A DNA stretch of 17,139 nt, taken from contig JBMYWA010000051.1 of assembly GCA_049606935.1 (NCBI GenBank), forward strand, positions 1 through 17,139. Direction: 5' to 3'. The notes below the pieces were generated by a model, which had not been told where the DNA came from, ran no database searches, and saw only the letters and a list, made by a program, of their open reading frames with translations. Below, piece by piece: positions 1 through 6,549 of the stretch; the first letter of the stretch is position 1, and each line of letters begins with the position of its first letter. Source of the stretch: CAJXZP01 sp049606935. GTDB taxonomy: Bacteria; Bacteroidota; Bacteroidia; Flavobacteriales_G; Salibacteraceae. The translations under genes and the position numbers were made by a program.

Positions 1-60
1 GGGTTTAAATTCCGATCTATTGATGAAGCCACTCAAAATGCGGGTAATTATTTCCAATAA
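1..60 (+). CDS. C-terminal fragment of an unknown protein (cut by window edge)
   Basis: Frame 1 is open from the window edge to a TAA at 58-60 and reads 19 residues ending SIDEATQNAGNYFQ, a composition typical of a real protein end. The stop lies one base before the TAG of the convergent adaptor gene, which fits the tight tail-to-tail packing seen elsewhere in this window (8853-8856). The stretch is too short to identify a family. It could be a chance open frame, since 60 nt is short, but the reverse strand here offers no better candidate. Confidence 0.4.
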   Translation, partial: GFKFRSIDEATQNAGNYFQ

Positions 61-61
61 A

Positions 62-1162
62 CTATTCCTCTAAAATTTCTACCCTTCCTCTAAGTTCTGA
101 ATCAGATGTTATACCCTCTTTTACCACTACAATAATACCATCCGATAATCCTACTTGAATTTGAGTTCTTTCAAAAACTTGCGGTTTTGTTTGTACGTAA
201 ACAAAGGCTGAATCTCCCACATATTCAATCAAGCTTTCTTTAATTACCAGAGTTGTATCTGCCTTTTCTAAAACTATAGACGCGTTAGAAGAGTATCCAC
301 TACGAATAAAGTTTGCCTGTAAATCTTCTGGGTTAATTTTTGCTTTAATCTCAAATTGAATAGCTCCATTTTCAGCAACCCCTTTTGGAGCAATATATTC
401 TAAAACCGCTCCTAGCGTTAAATCTTGTAGAGCACCAATGGTTAGAATTAAATCCATTCCTTCTACCACTTTACCTACTTCTGATTCATCCAGTTTTCCC
501 AAGAAAATCATATCCGTCATATCAGCTACAGAAGCTATGGTAGTTCCTTCATTAAAAGTGTTGGCTTCAATAACCTGATTTCCTTCCTTTACCGGAACAT
601 CCAATACCATACCTGAAATTGTACTTTTAATCAAGGTGTTTGTTGCCGACTTACCGCTTTTACTAACCCCTTCTTTAATGATTTGAAGGTTATCTTCTGC
701 GGCAATTAATTCCAATTTAGCATTTTTTAATGCCATTTCCATCGGTTGAAAATTGGCCTTAGAAATCACCCCATCCTTGAATAGCTTTTCATTTCTATTG
801 TAATCTAATTGTGCATTGTCTAAATTGATTTTTGCACGACTCACACGGTTCTCTGCATTGTTAAGGTTTACCATGTTTGGAATGATTTTTACGCGAGCAA
901 TTATATCTCCCTTTTTAATCATTTCACCAGCCTCCACATATACTTTATTAATGATTCCAGAAACCACCGGCTTTATTAAAATCTCTTTCCTTGGAACTAC
1001 TGATCCTGTAGCTACCGTTTTTTTGTACACATCGCTTTCAAATGGTTTTTCAACCTGATAAGTAGTTTCAGGAGCCTCGTTTTTCATGTATAAGTAATAC
1101 AGGGTATATCCAAATACACCTAAAATGACTGCTACTATTCCTAATCTTACTGCTATTTTCAT
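62..1162 (-). CDS. HlyD/MacA-type periplasmic adaptor subunit of an ABC exporter
   Basis: This is the membrane-fusion protein that would bridge an inner-membrane ABC permease to an outer-membrane TolC-like channel. Of 366 residues, about 5-25 form one N-terminal membrane anchor. The first half of the lipoyl/barrel-sandwich domain lies near 60-93 (PVVSGIINKVYVEAGEMIKKGD), a coiled-coil hairpin near 98-165, the second lipoyl half near 175-212, and a beta-barrel and membrane-proximal domain near 215-345. The length fits the MacA/HlyD-D23 class. It is the last gene of the minus-strand operon, 9 nt after the upstream permease, with an ATG start at 1162. No outer-membrane channel gene is visible, so TolC is presumably encoded elsewhere. 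The substrate cannot be deduced. The family call is firm, but a MacA name would be over-specific. Confidence 0.92.
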   Translation of the reverse strand: MKIAVRLGIVAVILGVFGYTLYYLYMKNEAPETTYQVEKPFESDVYKKTVATGSVVPRKEILIKPVVSGIINKVYVEAGEMIKKGDIIARVKIIPNMVNLNNAENRVSRAKINLDNAQLDYNRNEKLFKDGVISKANFQPMEMALKNAKLELIAAEDNLQIIKEGVSKSGKSATNTLIKSTISGMVLDVPVKEGNQVIEANTFNEGTTIASVADMTDMIFLGKLDESEVGKVVEGMDLILTIGALQDLTLGAVLEYIAPKGVAENGAIQFEIKAKINPEDLQANFIRSGYSSNASIVLEKADTTLVIKESLIEYVGDSAFVYVQTKPQVFERTQIQVGLSDGIIVVVKEGITSDSELRGRVEILEE

Positions 1163-1171
1163 GGATAACTT

Positions 1172-2413
1172 TTATTCTGTTCTTAATGCTTCTATGGGTT
1201 TAATATTCACCGCTCTTAGTGATGGAATTATTCCTGCCAACACACCTGATATAATCAAAATTCCGAAAGCGGTAAATACGGTGGAGAATTGAACTTCAGG
1301 ATTAGAAAAATAATCGTGTTGGATGTAGGGACCTAAAAACTCCAATAACCAAACACCAAAAATAATTCCTAAAATTCCACTAAAGGTGGTTAAAATCATC
1401 GACTCCAATACAATTTGAATTACTATGGAAACCGGGGTTGCACCTAAAGCTCTGCGAACTCCAATTTCTTGGGTTCGTTCTCTAATAATAATGAGCATAA
1501 TGTTTGAAATACCAATTACCCCTGCCAATAATGTTAAAGTGCCCACAAACCAAGACAATGCTTTAATTCCTGTAAAAATCATATTGAATTTTTCTACCTC
1601 TTTACTCATATTCCAAGCCCCTATAGCTCTAGGATCATCTGGATGAACATCATGTCGTTTTTTAAGCAGCATTTTAGCATCCGCTTCTAAGTCGTTTATA
1701 TCTACTCCGTTTTTACTTGTCAAGGTAAACCAATGCACCGAGTTACCTTGGTTAAACGCTTTCTGGAACGTGGTAAATGGAATGTAAATAGAGCGATCTT
1801 CATCTTCGGCATTATCGCCATTTAAACCAGAATGAAATGTACCCACTACTTGAAAGTAAACCCCACTAATTTGAATGTATTTACCAATAGGATCTTCGTC
1901 TGGGAATAATACGGAGGTGGTTATTTTACCAATAACACATACTTTTCGAAATTCAGATAAATCACGATCGTTAAGGAAACGACCTGTCTGCATTTTAAGC
2001 AGTTTTATGTATTGCACATCTGGAGCAAACCCGTTTATTTCAAAAGCCCCAGTTCTGTTTTTGTAGGTCACATTATTTGCTCCTCTCCAACCTCCTAACT
2101 GTAAACCTGGAGAAATTAAATCTAACCCAGGTAAGTCCTCTAAAGCTCGTGTATCATCATTAGTTAAACTGAACCAACGATTCTTTTTAAACCCTTTGTA
2201 TGGTATAGATGTAGTGTTAGACCACATGAAAACACTGTTGGCAACGCGACCAGAAAAATCACTTTCTACACCATTCTGTAAACCAGAACCCGCACCTAGC
2301 ATTACAATTAGCATAATAATTCCCCAAATAACCCCAAACGCAGTTAGTGCGCTACGCAATTTGTTTTTGCTTAGCGTTTGATAAATCTCAGCCCATCTGT
2401 CTATATCAAACAT
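1172..2413 (-). CDS. MacB-like ABC transporter permease, second of a pair
   Basis: This 413-residue inner-membrane permease has MacB topology: an amphipathic start (MFDIDRWAEIYQTL), TM1 near 21-43, a large periplasmic MacB_PCD-type domain to about 275, then three C-terminal helices near 281-310, 331-355 and 375-400 (FtsX domain). The segment ISNIMLIIIRERTQEIGVRR after the second helix is the conserved coupling region that contacts the ATPase, followed by ALGATP. It has no ATPase domain of its own, unlike fused MacB. It is a diverged paralogue of the permease just upstream: both begin MFDID-W and end in E/V-ALR-E, so the two probably form a heterodimer. Only 2 nt separate its ATG from the upstream stop, implying coupled translation. 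The exported substrate is unknown. Confidence 0.93.
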   Translation of the reverse strand: MFDIDRWAEIYQTLSKNKLRSALTAFGVIWGIIMLIVMLGAGSGLQNGVESDFSGRVANSVFMWSNTTSIPYKGFKKNRWFSLTNDDTRALEDLPGLDLISPGLQLGGWRGANNVTYKNRTGAFEINGFAPDVQYIKLLKMQTGRFLNDRDLSEFRKVCVIGKITTSVLFPDEDPIGKYIQISGVYFQVVGTFHSGLNGDNAEDEDRSIYIPFTTFQKAFNQGNSVHWFTLTSKNGVDINDLEADAKMLLKKRHDVHPDDPRAIGAWNMSKEVEKFNMIFTGIKALSWFVGTLTLLAGVIGISNIMLIIIRERTQEIGVRRALGATPVSIVIQIVLESMILTTFSGILGIIFGVWLLEFLGPYIQHDYFSNPEVQFSTVFTAFGILIISGVLAGIIPSLRAVNIKPIEALRTE

Positions 2414-2415
2414 AC

Positions 2416-3645
2416 TTATTCGTCTCTTAAAGCTACTATGGGTTTAACTTTTGCGGCTTGTAACGCTGGTATTAACCCTGCAATACTACCTGCTAACACC
2501 AAAATCAATGTAGAAAACATGGCTACATTAAAATCAACGCCGGGATTTAAAAAGGTATTCGGGTCTGATGCTAAATCAGAAATATACTCTAACGAAAAAA
2601 CGCCTAAAACCAATCCAGTATAACCAGCAACAGTGGTTATCACCACCGCCTCCAATAAAATCATAGATACTACCGATAAAGGGGTTGCCCCCAAGGCTTT
2701 TCTTACTCCAATTTCTTTTGTTCTTTCTTTAACGGTAATCATCATAATATTACTAATACCAACTACTCCAGCAATAATGGTCATAATACCTATTATCCAT
2801 ACAAATGCATTAATACCCGTAAAAATACCCGTGAACATTTTATACTCTTCTGCATTATTGGAAATGTACAACGCACGAGAATCGTTAGGGTCGAAAATAA
2901 GTTTGTCCGAAAGCATTTTTCGTGTTTCTTCTACCATTTGATTTACCCGTTCTTCACTCGCATTTCCGGTAGTAAACATTATTCTATCTAGCCTTCCCTT
3001 GGCATTAAACACTATTTGAGAGGTAGAAACCGGAATGTAAACCATCTTGTTTTCCCATCTACTACCCACATCATTGAATGTACCAATTACCTTATATAAC
3101 ACTCCCCAAATAGAAATGTATTCACCCATAGCACTTTCCTTTCCAAACAATTCTGTAATAGCATCTTGACCAAGAACACATACCTTAGCCTTTTCTTTTA
3201 CATCAAAATCATTAATATACCTACCTTCCAGAACTATTGTATTTTCTAAGATTTTATGATCTGGATGTACCCCTCTTAAAGGTAAGTTGGCTGTTTTTTC
3301 TTTGTAATTCACATTAGCCCCCCAGGTAGCTACCCGCCCGGTAATATGGTCGATATCTTCAAAAGTGTTGGATATGAGGTTATACTCTTCATTGGTCATT
3401 ACAATAGGGCGATTGGGTTTCATACCCTTGTATTCCATGCCTGTATTTCCGGTGCGTAACCAAACACTGTTTACAGCATCATCTCTAAATTGATTTTCAA
3501 AACCATTCCTAAGACCCTGGCCGGCTCCAAGTAAAATAATTAACATAAAAATACCCCAGGATACAGAAAAGGCGGTAAGGAAAGTACGCAATTTATTCGC
3601 CTTTATTACCTCAAAAATTTCTTGCCATTTATCTATATCAAACAT
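2416..3645 (-). CDS. MacB-like ABC transporter permease, first of a pair
   Basis: The protein has 409 residues with the same architecture as its downstream neighbour: N-terminal helix near 21-43 (TAFSVSWGIFMLIILLGAG), a periplasmic MacB_PCD domain to about 270, and three C-terminal helices containing the coupling segment ISNIMMITVKERTKEIGVRK followed by ALGATP. The C-terminus reads KVKPIVALRDE, matching the IKPIEALRTE of the partner. Similarity at both ends and in the FtsX core points to an old tandem duplication, while the periplasmic domains differ considerably. That is consistent with two non-equivalent halves of one transporter acting with the single ATPase encoded 21 nt upstream. The start is ATG at 3645. 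Family and role are clear; the substrate is not. Confidence 0.93.
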   Translation of the reverse strand: MFDIDKWQEIFEVIKANKLRTFLTAFSVSWGIFMLIILLGAGQGLRNGFENQFRDDAVNSVWLRTGNTGMEYKGMKPNRPIVMTNEEYNLISNTFEDIDHITGRVATWGANVNYKEKTANLPLRGVHPDHKILENTIVLEGRYINDFDVKEKAKVCVLGQDAITELFGKESAMGEYISIWGVLYKVIGTFNDVGSRWENKMVYIPVSTSQIVFNAKGRLDRIMFTTGNASEERVNQMVEETRKMLSDKLIFDPNDSRALYISNNAEEYKMFTGIFTGINAFVWIIGIMTIIAGVVGISNIMMITVKERTKEIGVRKALGATPLSVVSMILLEAVVITTVAGYTGLVLGVFSLEYISDLASDPNTFLNPGVDFNVAMFSTLILVLAGSIAGLIPALQAAKVKPIVALRDE

Positions 3646-3666
3646 GGATGAATTTGTACGGAGATA

Positions 3667-4356
3667 TTAAACTATTTCGTTAAATGCTTTATTAACAGTC
3701 ATTACCTCACCATCTTTTAACACAATATTTCTATCCGTAGCATCCGCAATATCTTGCTCATGTGTTACGATAATGATGGTAATTCCTTCTTGGTTAATTT
3801 CTCTAAGAAGCTTCATTACATCTACCGATGTTTTGCTATCTAAAGCTCCAGTAGGCTCATCGGCTAAAATAATTTTAGGTTTAGAAATTAAAGCTCTTGC
3901 TATGGCCACCCTTTGTTTTTGACCACCACTCATTTCGCTTGGCATATGATTAGCCCAATCTTTCAAACCCACTCTATCTAAATATTCGAGTGCAAGCGCA
4001 TTTCTTTTTTTACGACTAACTCCTTGGTAGTATAATGGTAGAGCCACATTCTCCATGGCGTTTTTAAAGGTGATGAGGTTAAAAGATTGAAAAATAAATC
4101 CAATCATTTTATTCCGATATTTAGCCGCTTTGGTTTCGCTCATTTCACGAATCAAATCTTCATTTAATCGGTATTCGCCAGAGTCATAAGTATCTAATAT
4201 TCCTAAAATATTTAACAATGTAGATTTTCCAGATCCCGAAGAACCCATAATAGACACCATTTCACCTTCGTTAATGGTAAGGTCTACATCTTTTAAAACG
4301 CGCAGACTATGTTGTCCTACTTGGTATGATTTATTAATTCTCGATAGCTTTATCAC
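3667..4356 (-). CDS. ABC transporter ATP-binding protein (MacB/LolD-type)
   Basis: This 229-residue ATPase powers the exporter encoded downstream. Visible motifs are Walker A GSSGSGKST (38-46), Q-loop Gln90 (FIFQSFNL), signature MSGGQKQR (142-149), Walker B IILADEP (162-168), D-loop ALDS and switch His199 (VTHE). Length and motif spacing match the LolD/MacB/FtsE class. It is the first gene of the four-gene minus-strand operon. The start appears to be GTG at 4356: an in-frame stop lies a few codons upstream, no ATG fits, and MIKLSRINKSY matches the usual beginning of this family. A -7-like box (TAAACTTG on the minus strand, 4361-4368) sits only 4 nt before this GTG, so the message may be leaderless. 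Confidence 0.95.
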   Translation of the reverse strand: MIKLSRINKSYQVGQHSLRVLKDVDLTINEGEMVSIMGSSGSGKSTLLNILGILDTYDSGEYRLNEDLIREMSETKAAKYRNKMIGFIFQSFNLITFKNAMENVALPLYYQGVSRKKRNALALEYLDRVGLKDWANHMPSEMSGGQKQRVAIARALISKPKIILADEPTGALDSKTSVDVMKLLREINQEGITIIIVTHEQDIADATDRNIVLKDGEVMTVNKAFNEIV

Positions 4357-4393
4357 AATACAAGTTTAAGCTTTAAAATATTTGATTAGGCAA
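4354..4393 (-). promoter_or_regulatory. Putative promoter of the ABC exporter operon, abutting the GTG start
   Basis: On the minus strand, TTG (4391-4393), 22 nt, then TAAACTTG (4361-4368) resembles the Bacteroidetes TTG-N17-23-TAnnTTTG promoter with one mismatch in the -7 box. The GTG start codon follows after 4 nt, so transcription would begin at or next to the start codon. In such AT-rich DNA a chance match is possible. Confidence 0.35.
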
Positions 4394-4462
4394 AAATTTA
4401 ATTAACGGTAATATTAAGGTGTTATGCGGTTATTTTATTTTCAATTAGGTAAAATTAACACT

Positions 4463-4485
4463 AGATCAATTTTTAATAGGTCAAT
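4463..4485 (+). repeat. Short direct repeat AGRTCAAT upstream of the LuxR-type gene
   Basis: AGATCAAT (4463-4470) and AGGTCAAT (4478-4485) are spaced 15 bp start to start, each followed by a T/A-rich run. They lie in the divergent region between the exporter operon and the regulator gene, 42-64 bp before the regulator start, and could be paired binding sites. AT-rich chance similarity cannot be excluded. Confidence 0.25.
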
Positions 4486-4526
4486 ATTTTTGAATATTAT
4501 ATTTTGTGCCGTGAATTTTTTGAAAA

Positions 4527-5204
4527 ATGTCGATTACCTATTTATCTGTTCTTTCTGCTAATCAAAAAACCCTACAAAAAATGGGTAATTTGATTAAAAA
4601 ATCGAAATATACTACCGGCTACTTAGGTGTTGGGAATACTGAGTTTCAAGAATTTATTAGAACCAAACCCAATAATAAGCACTTATTGTTTTTAAAACCT
4701 TCAAAAAATTTAATTTCATTAACTAATGCCAAAACCGTAAAAAAATGGGGAGATGTAAATGTAGTTATATTAGGAACTGTTTTACCCAAAGATTTAATAA
4801 GTTTTGTATTGGAAAATGAAATTTCTGCCTTTGTAAACCCAAAAACACTAACAGCAAACCATATTATTGAAATTACCAGTGCAATCACTGAAAAGGGCTA
4901 CTTTGCTAACAAAAACATACCAGAAGGTTTTTGGTTAGATAAAAAACCCCATGTTTTTCCTAGGCCTAAGCCATTTTTAACCATTACCGAAGAAGAGGTT
5001 TTAAAACTACTATGTCATAATTTTACGGTGAAAGAAATTTCTGTAAAACTGGATAAAAATGAACCTGCCATTAGAGCACATATAGCTAATTTACGCGAAA
5101 AGTTATATGCGAAATCATTACTTGAAATAGTGGTAATCACCATGGCAAATATGTGGATAACCATTGACCCCAAACTTACCTCAAGTAATAGTCCTTTTTT
5201 ATAA
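4527..5204 (+). CDS. LuxR/GerE-type DNA-binding regulator with a degenerate receiver-like N-terminus
   Basis: The 225-residue protein has a C-terminal LuxR/GerE-type helix-turn-helix at about 150-212: LTITEEEVLKLLCHNFTVKE, then ISVKLDKNEPAIRAHIANLR as recognition helix region, then the usual REKLYAK linker and last helix. The preceding ~125 residues have the size and alternating hydrophobic strands of a response-regulator receiver. However, the acidic pair after strand 1 is missing (ITYLSVLSANQ), and the strand that should end in the phosphorylated Asp reads NVVILGTVLP. If it is a receiver at all, it cannot be phosphorylated in the normal way. It is divergent from the ABC exporter operon, so regulation of that operon is a reasonable guess but not shown. 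No histidine kinase is adjacent. The start is ATG at 4527, and a strong terminator follows. Confidence 0.75.
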   Translation: MSITYLSVLSANQKTLQKMGNLIKKSKYTTGYLGVGNTEFQEFIRTKPNNKHLLFLKPSKNLISLTNAKTVKKWGDVNVVILGTVLPKDLISFVLENEISAFVNPKTLTANHIIEITSAITEKGYFANKNIPEGFWLDKKPHVFPRPKPFLTITEEEVLKLLCHNFTVKEISVKLDKNEPAIRAHIANLREKLYAKSLLEIVVITMANMWITIDPKLTSSNSPFL

Positions 5205-5228
5205 AAGAATGAAAAATTTAACCTTTAG

Positions 5229-5284
5229 AAAAGTCCGTTTTGTTATAAAAAGTTCATTTTTTAACAAAAAAAACGACTTTTTTT
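5229..5284 (+). terminator. Rho-independent terminator after the LuxR-type gene
   Basis: An imperfect long hairpin pairs AAAAGT (5229-5234) with ACTTTT, CG with CG, TTTT with AAAA and GTTA (5242-5245) with TAAC (5262-5265), with an A-rich bulge on the 3' arm. It ends in a T run at 5278-5284, 25 nt after the stop codon at 5204. Confidence 0.65.
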
Positions 5285-5297
5285 AAAAAAAATGGCC

Positions 5298-5335
5298 AAA
5301 ACCTATCCTGCGGATAGGTTGACCCTACGGGTTTT
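5298..5335. repeat. Adjacent inverted repeats (double hairpin) overlapping a promoter
   Basis: AACCTATCC (5300-5308), TGC, GGATAGGTT (5312-5320) is a perfect 9-bp inverted repeat. It is followed at once by ACCC-TAC-GGGT (5322-5325/5329-5332). AAAACC (5298-5303) can alternatively pair with GGTTTT (5330-5335), so two exclusive folds exist. It is GC-richer than its surroundings. The right arm overlaps the TTG of the promoter proposed for the downstream RNA, so it could be an operator, a REP-like element, or part of a transcribed structure. Confidence 0.6.
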
Positions 5336-5348
5336 CGTTATAGTATTG
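5319..5348 (+). promoter_or_regulatory. Putative promoter for a small RNA
   Basis: TTG (5319-5321), 19 nt, TAGTATTG (5341-5348) fits the Bacteroidetes TTG-N19-TAnnTTTG pattern with one mismatch. Transcription would start near 5353-5355. No coding start follows before the next terminator, which supports a non-coding transcript. Confidence 0.45.
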
Positions 5349-5353
5349 TGTAA

Positions 5354-5519
5354 ACATAAATGGATATTCACTCTCAATAGGGTTTGAATTATGTGAGGTT
5401 CTTCAACCTCTACTTTACATCTTTAATTTACTCTGTTTAGTTTAACTTATTAAAATTACTTAACCCTATTATAAGACTACAAGCTCGGTTTCACTCACCT
5501 GATTTTGTGGTCTTTTTTT
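5354..5519 (+). ncRNA. Candidate structured small RNA of about 165 nt
   Basis: Between a good promoter and an intrinsic terminator lies a non-coding stretch with nested pairing. AATAGGGTT (5376-5384) pairs perfectly with AACCCTATT (5462-5470). Inside, GAGGTT-CTTC-AACCTC (5395-5410) forms a hairpin extended by ATGT (5391-5394) with ACAT (5417-5420) across an internal bulge. About 40 unpaired A/T-rich bases (5421-5461) occupy the 3' side of the main stem. The terminator hairpin begins 2 nt after the main stem. I do not recognise a family: tmRNA, RNase P and SRP RNA landmarks are absent. A long stem with a large asymmetric bubble and a size under 200 nt would be compatible with a 6S-like RNA, but that is speculation. 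Boundaries are inferred from promoter and terminator. Confidence 0.5.
5473..5519 (+). terminator. Rho-independent terminator of the candidate small RNA
   Basis: AAGACTACAA (5473-5482) pairs with TTGTGGTCTT (5505-5514), 10 bp with one T-G wobble, enclosing a 22-nt loop and followed by a T run to 5519. No coding sequence precedes it on this strand since the terminator at 5229-5284, so it implies a separate transcript. Confidence 0.65.
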
Positions 5520-5538
5520 ATTTATAAAACTATCTTTA
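5505..5538 (+). promoter_or_regulatory. Putative promoter of the Cys-rich microgene
   Basis: TTG (5505-5507), 23 nt, TATCTTTA (5531-5538) fits the Bacteroidetes promoter pattern with one mismatch and the longest accepted spacing. The start codon follows 4 nt after the -7-like box, so the message would be leaderless. The TTG lies within the 3' arm of the preceding terminator hairpin. Confidence 0.35.
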
Positions 5539-5542
5539 CGCC

Positions 5543-5668
5543 ATGAATAACTGTTTAAACTGCCATAAAATAAGCAATGATAAATATTGCGATTTCACTT
5601 GTAAAAAGGAGTATTGGTTTACCAAAATAGTTAGTGGTATTGTGAAATACCTATCTCCGGGTTGCTAA
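5543..5668 (+). CDS. 41-residue Cys-rich microprotein, zinc-ribbon-like
   Basis: The frame ATG 5543 to TAA 5668 encodes 41 residues with cysteines at 4, 7, 16, 20 and 41. The pattern CLNC-x8-CDFTC (CxxC, eight residues, CxxxC, with Tyr before the third Cys and KKEYW after the fourth) resembles small treble-clef/zinc-ribbon knuckles of the CxxC...YCSxxC kind that bind one zinc ion. The remainder (FTKIVSGIVKYLSPGC) is short, basic-hydrophobic and ends in a fifth Cys. A promoter-like box sits directly before the ATG. It stands alone between the small-RNA terminator and the convergent hydratase terminator. Function is unknown, with nucleic-acid or protein binding possible. The Cys spacing makes a chance open frame less likely, but only homologues would settle it. 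Confidence 0.55.
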   Translation: MNNCLNCHKISNDKYCDFTCKKEYWFTKIVSGIVKYLSPGC

Positions 5669-5693
5669 TTAAAAATGTAATTTATTATTGCAT

Positions 5694-5725
5694 AAAAAAG
5701 CCATGTTAATTAAATCAACATGGCT
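5694..5725 (-). terminator. Rho-independent terminator of the enoyl-CoA hydratase gene
   Basis: On the minus strand, AGCCATGTT (5725-5717) and AACATGGCT (5707-5699) form a 9-bp stem with a 9-nt loop, followed by a T run (plus-strand A at 5694-5699). It lies 24 nt beyond the hydratase stop codon. The microgene on the other strand ends at 5668, so it may share only part of this hairpin. Confidence 0.85.
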
Positions 5726-5748
5726 TCAATGCTGTATAAGCTGTTTCT

Positions 5749-6531
5749 TTATTTACCTGAAAAGGAAGGTTTTTCTTTATTCAAAAATGCTTGCGTTCCA
5801 ATTTTAAAATCTTCGGTACCAAATGCTTCTCCAAATTTTTCAATTTCTACGTTGAAACCATTCACACCATCAACTTGTCCTGCGTTAACTGCTTCAATAG
5901 CTAAACCAATAGCTTTTGGAGAATTTTTAGCAATTCTACCGGCAATTTTTTCAGCCATTCCAATTAATTCATTTTGAAAGGTTATATGATTTACAAGGCC
6001 CCATTCTTTGGCTTCTTCGGCCTTCATCATACCGGCAGTCATTATTAATTCTAATGCTTTCCCTTTACCCACCAACTGAGTTAAACGCTGCGTTCCACCA
6101 TACCCAGGAATAACTCCTAACGAAACTTCTGGTAATCCCATCATGGCATTATCAGATGCCACTCTAATATGACAGGCCATAGCTAATTCTAAACCACCAC
6201 CTAAACAATAACCATTAATAGCAGCAATTACTGGAGTTTTTAAACCTTCCACTAAATCAAAAAGGTTTTGATGACCTTTTCTACTTAATTCTCTACCTTC
6301 CTCTACCGAAAATTCGGCAAACTCTTTAATATCTGCCCCGGCAACAAAAGCTTTATCACCTGTTCCAGTAACAATGATTGTTCTAACCTCATCATTAGAT
6401 TCACCTGCTTTAAATGCAGCACTTAATTCAGCAATGGTTTCGCCATTTAATGCGTTTAATTGCTTTGGTCTGTTAATAGTAATGCGCATAATGGCATTTG
6501 CTACTTCTACTAAAATATTGTTGTATGACAT
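5749..6531 (-). CDS. Enoyl-CoA hydratase (crotonase family)
   Basis: This 260-residue crotonase-fold enzyme is expected to hydrate trans-2-enoyl-CoA to 3-hydroxyacyl-CoA in the cytoplasm (fatty-acid or amino-acid breakdown, or butyrate-type metabolism). The oxyanion-hole segments AFVAGADIKEF (61-71) and NGYCLGGGLELA (106-117) are intact. Both catalytic glutamates of true hydratases are present: Glu115 in GGGLELA and Glu135 in GLPEVSLGVIPGYGGTQRL. This argues against a purely decarboxylase or isomerase relative. Length is normal. It is a single-gene unit with its own terminator and a perfect TAnnTTTG box (TACTTTTG, 6550-6557) 18 nt before the ATG. No other beta-oxidation gene is adjacent, so the exact substrate and a symbol such as fadB or crt cannot be assigned. 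Confidence 0.93.
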   Translation of the reverse strand: MSYNNILVEVANAIMRITINRPKQLNALNGETIAELSAAFKAGESNDEVRTIIVTGTGDKAFVAGADIKEFAEFSVEEGRELSRKGHQNLFDLVEGLKTPVIAAINGYCLGGGLELAMACHIRVASDNAMMGLPEVSLGVIPGYGGTQRLTQLVGKGKALELIMTAGMMKAEEAKEWGLVNHITFQNELIGMAEKIAGRIAKNSPKAIGLAIEAVNAGQVDGVNGFNVEIEKFGEAFGTEDFKIGTQAFLNKEKPSFSGK

Positions 6532-6549
6532 GATTCAAATATTAGATTT

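Noticed and set aside
2633..2941. 102-codon open frame antisense to the first permease
   Set aside because: It is the mirror of a hydrophobic, well-conserved permease region; the permease on the other strand explains the sequence fully.
62..4356. Exporter operon as an antibiotic-resistance or bacteriocin system
   Set aside because: No peptide precursor, immunity gene or modification enzyme is nearby; family membership alone does not give the substrate.
5354..5519. Identification of the small RNA as tmRNA, RNase P RNA or SRP RNA
   Set aside because: None of the conserved landmark sequences of these RNAs is present, and the lengths do not fit tmRNA or RNase P.
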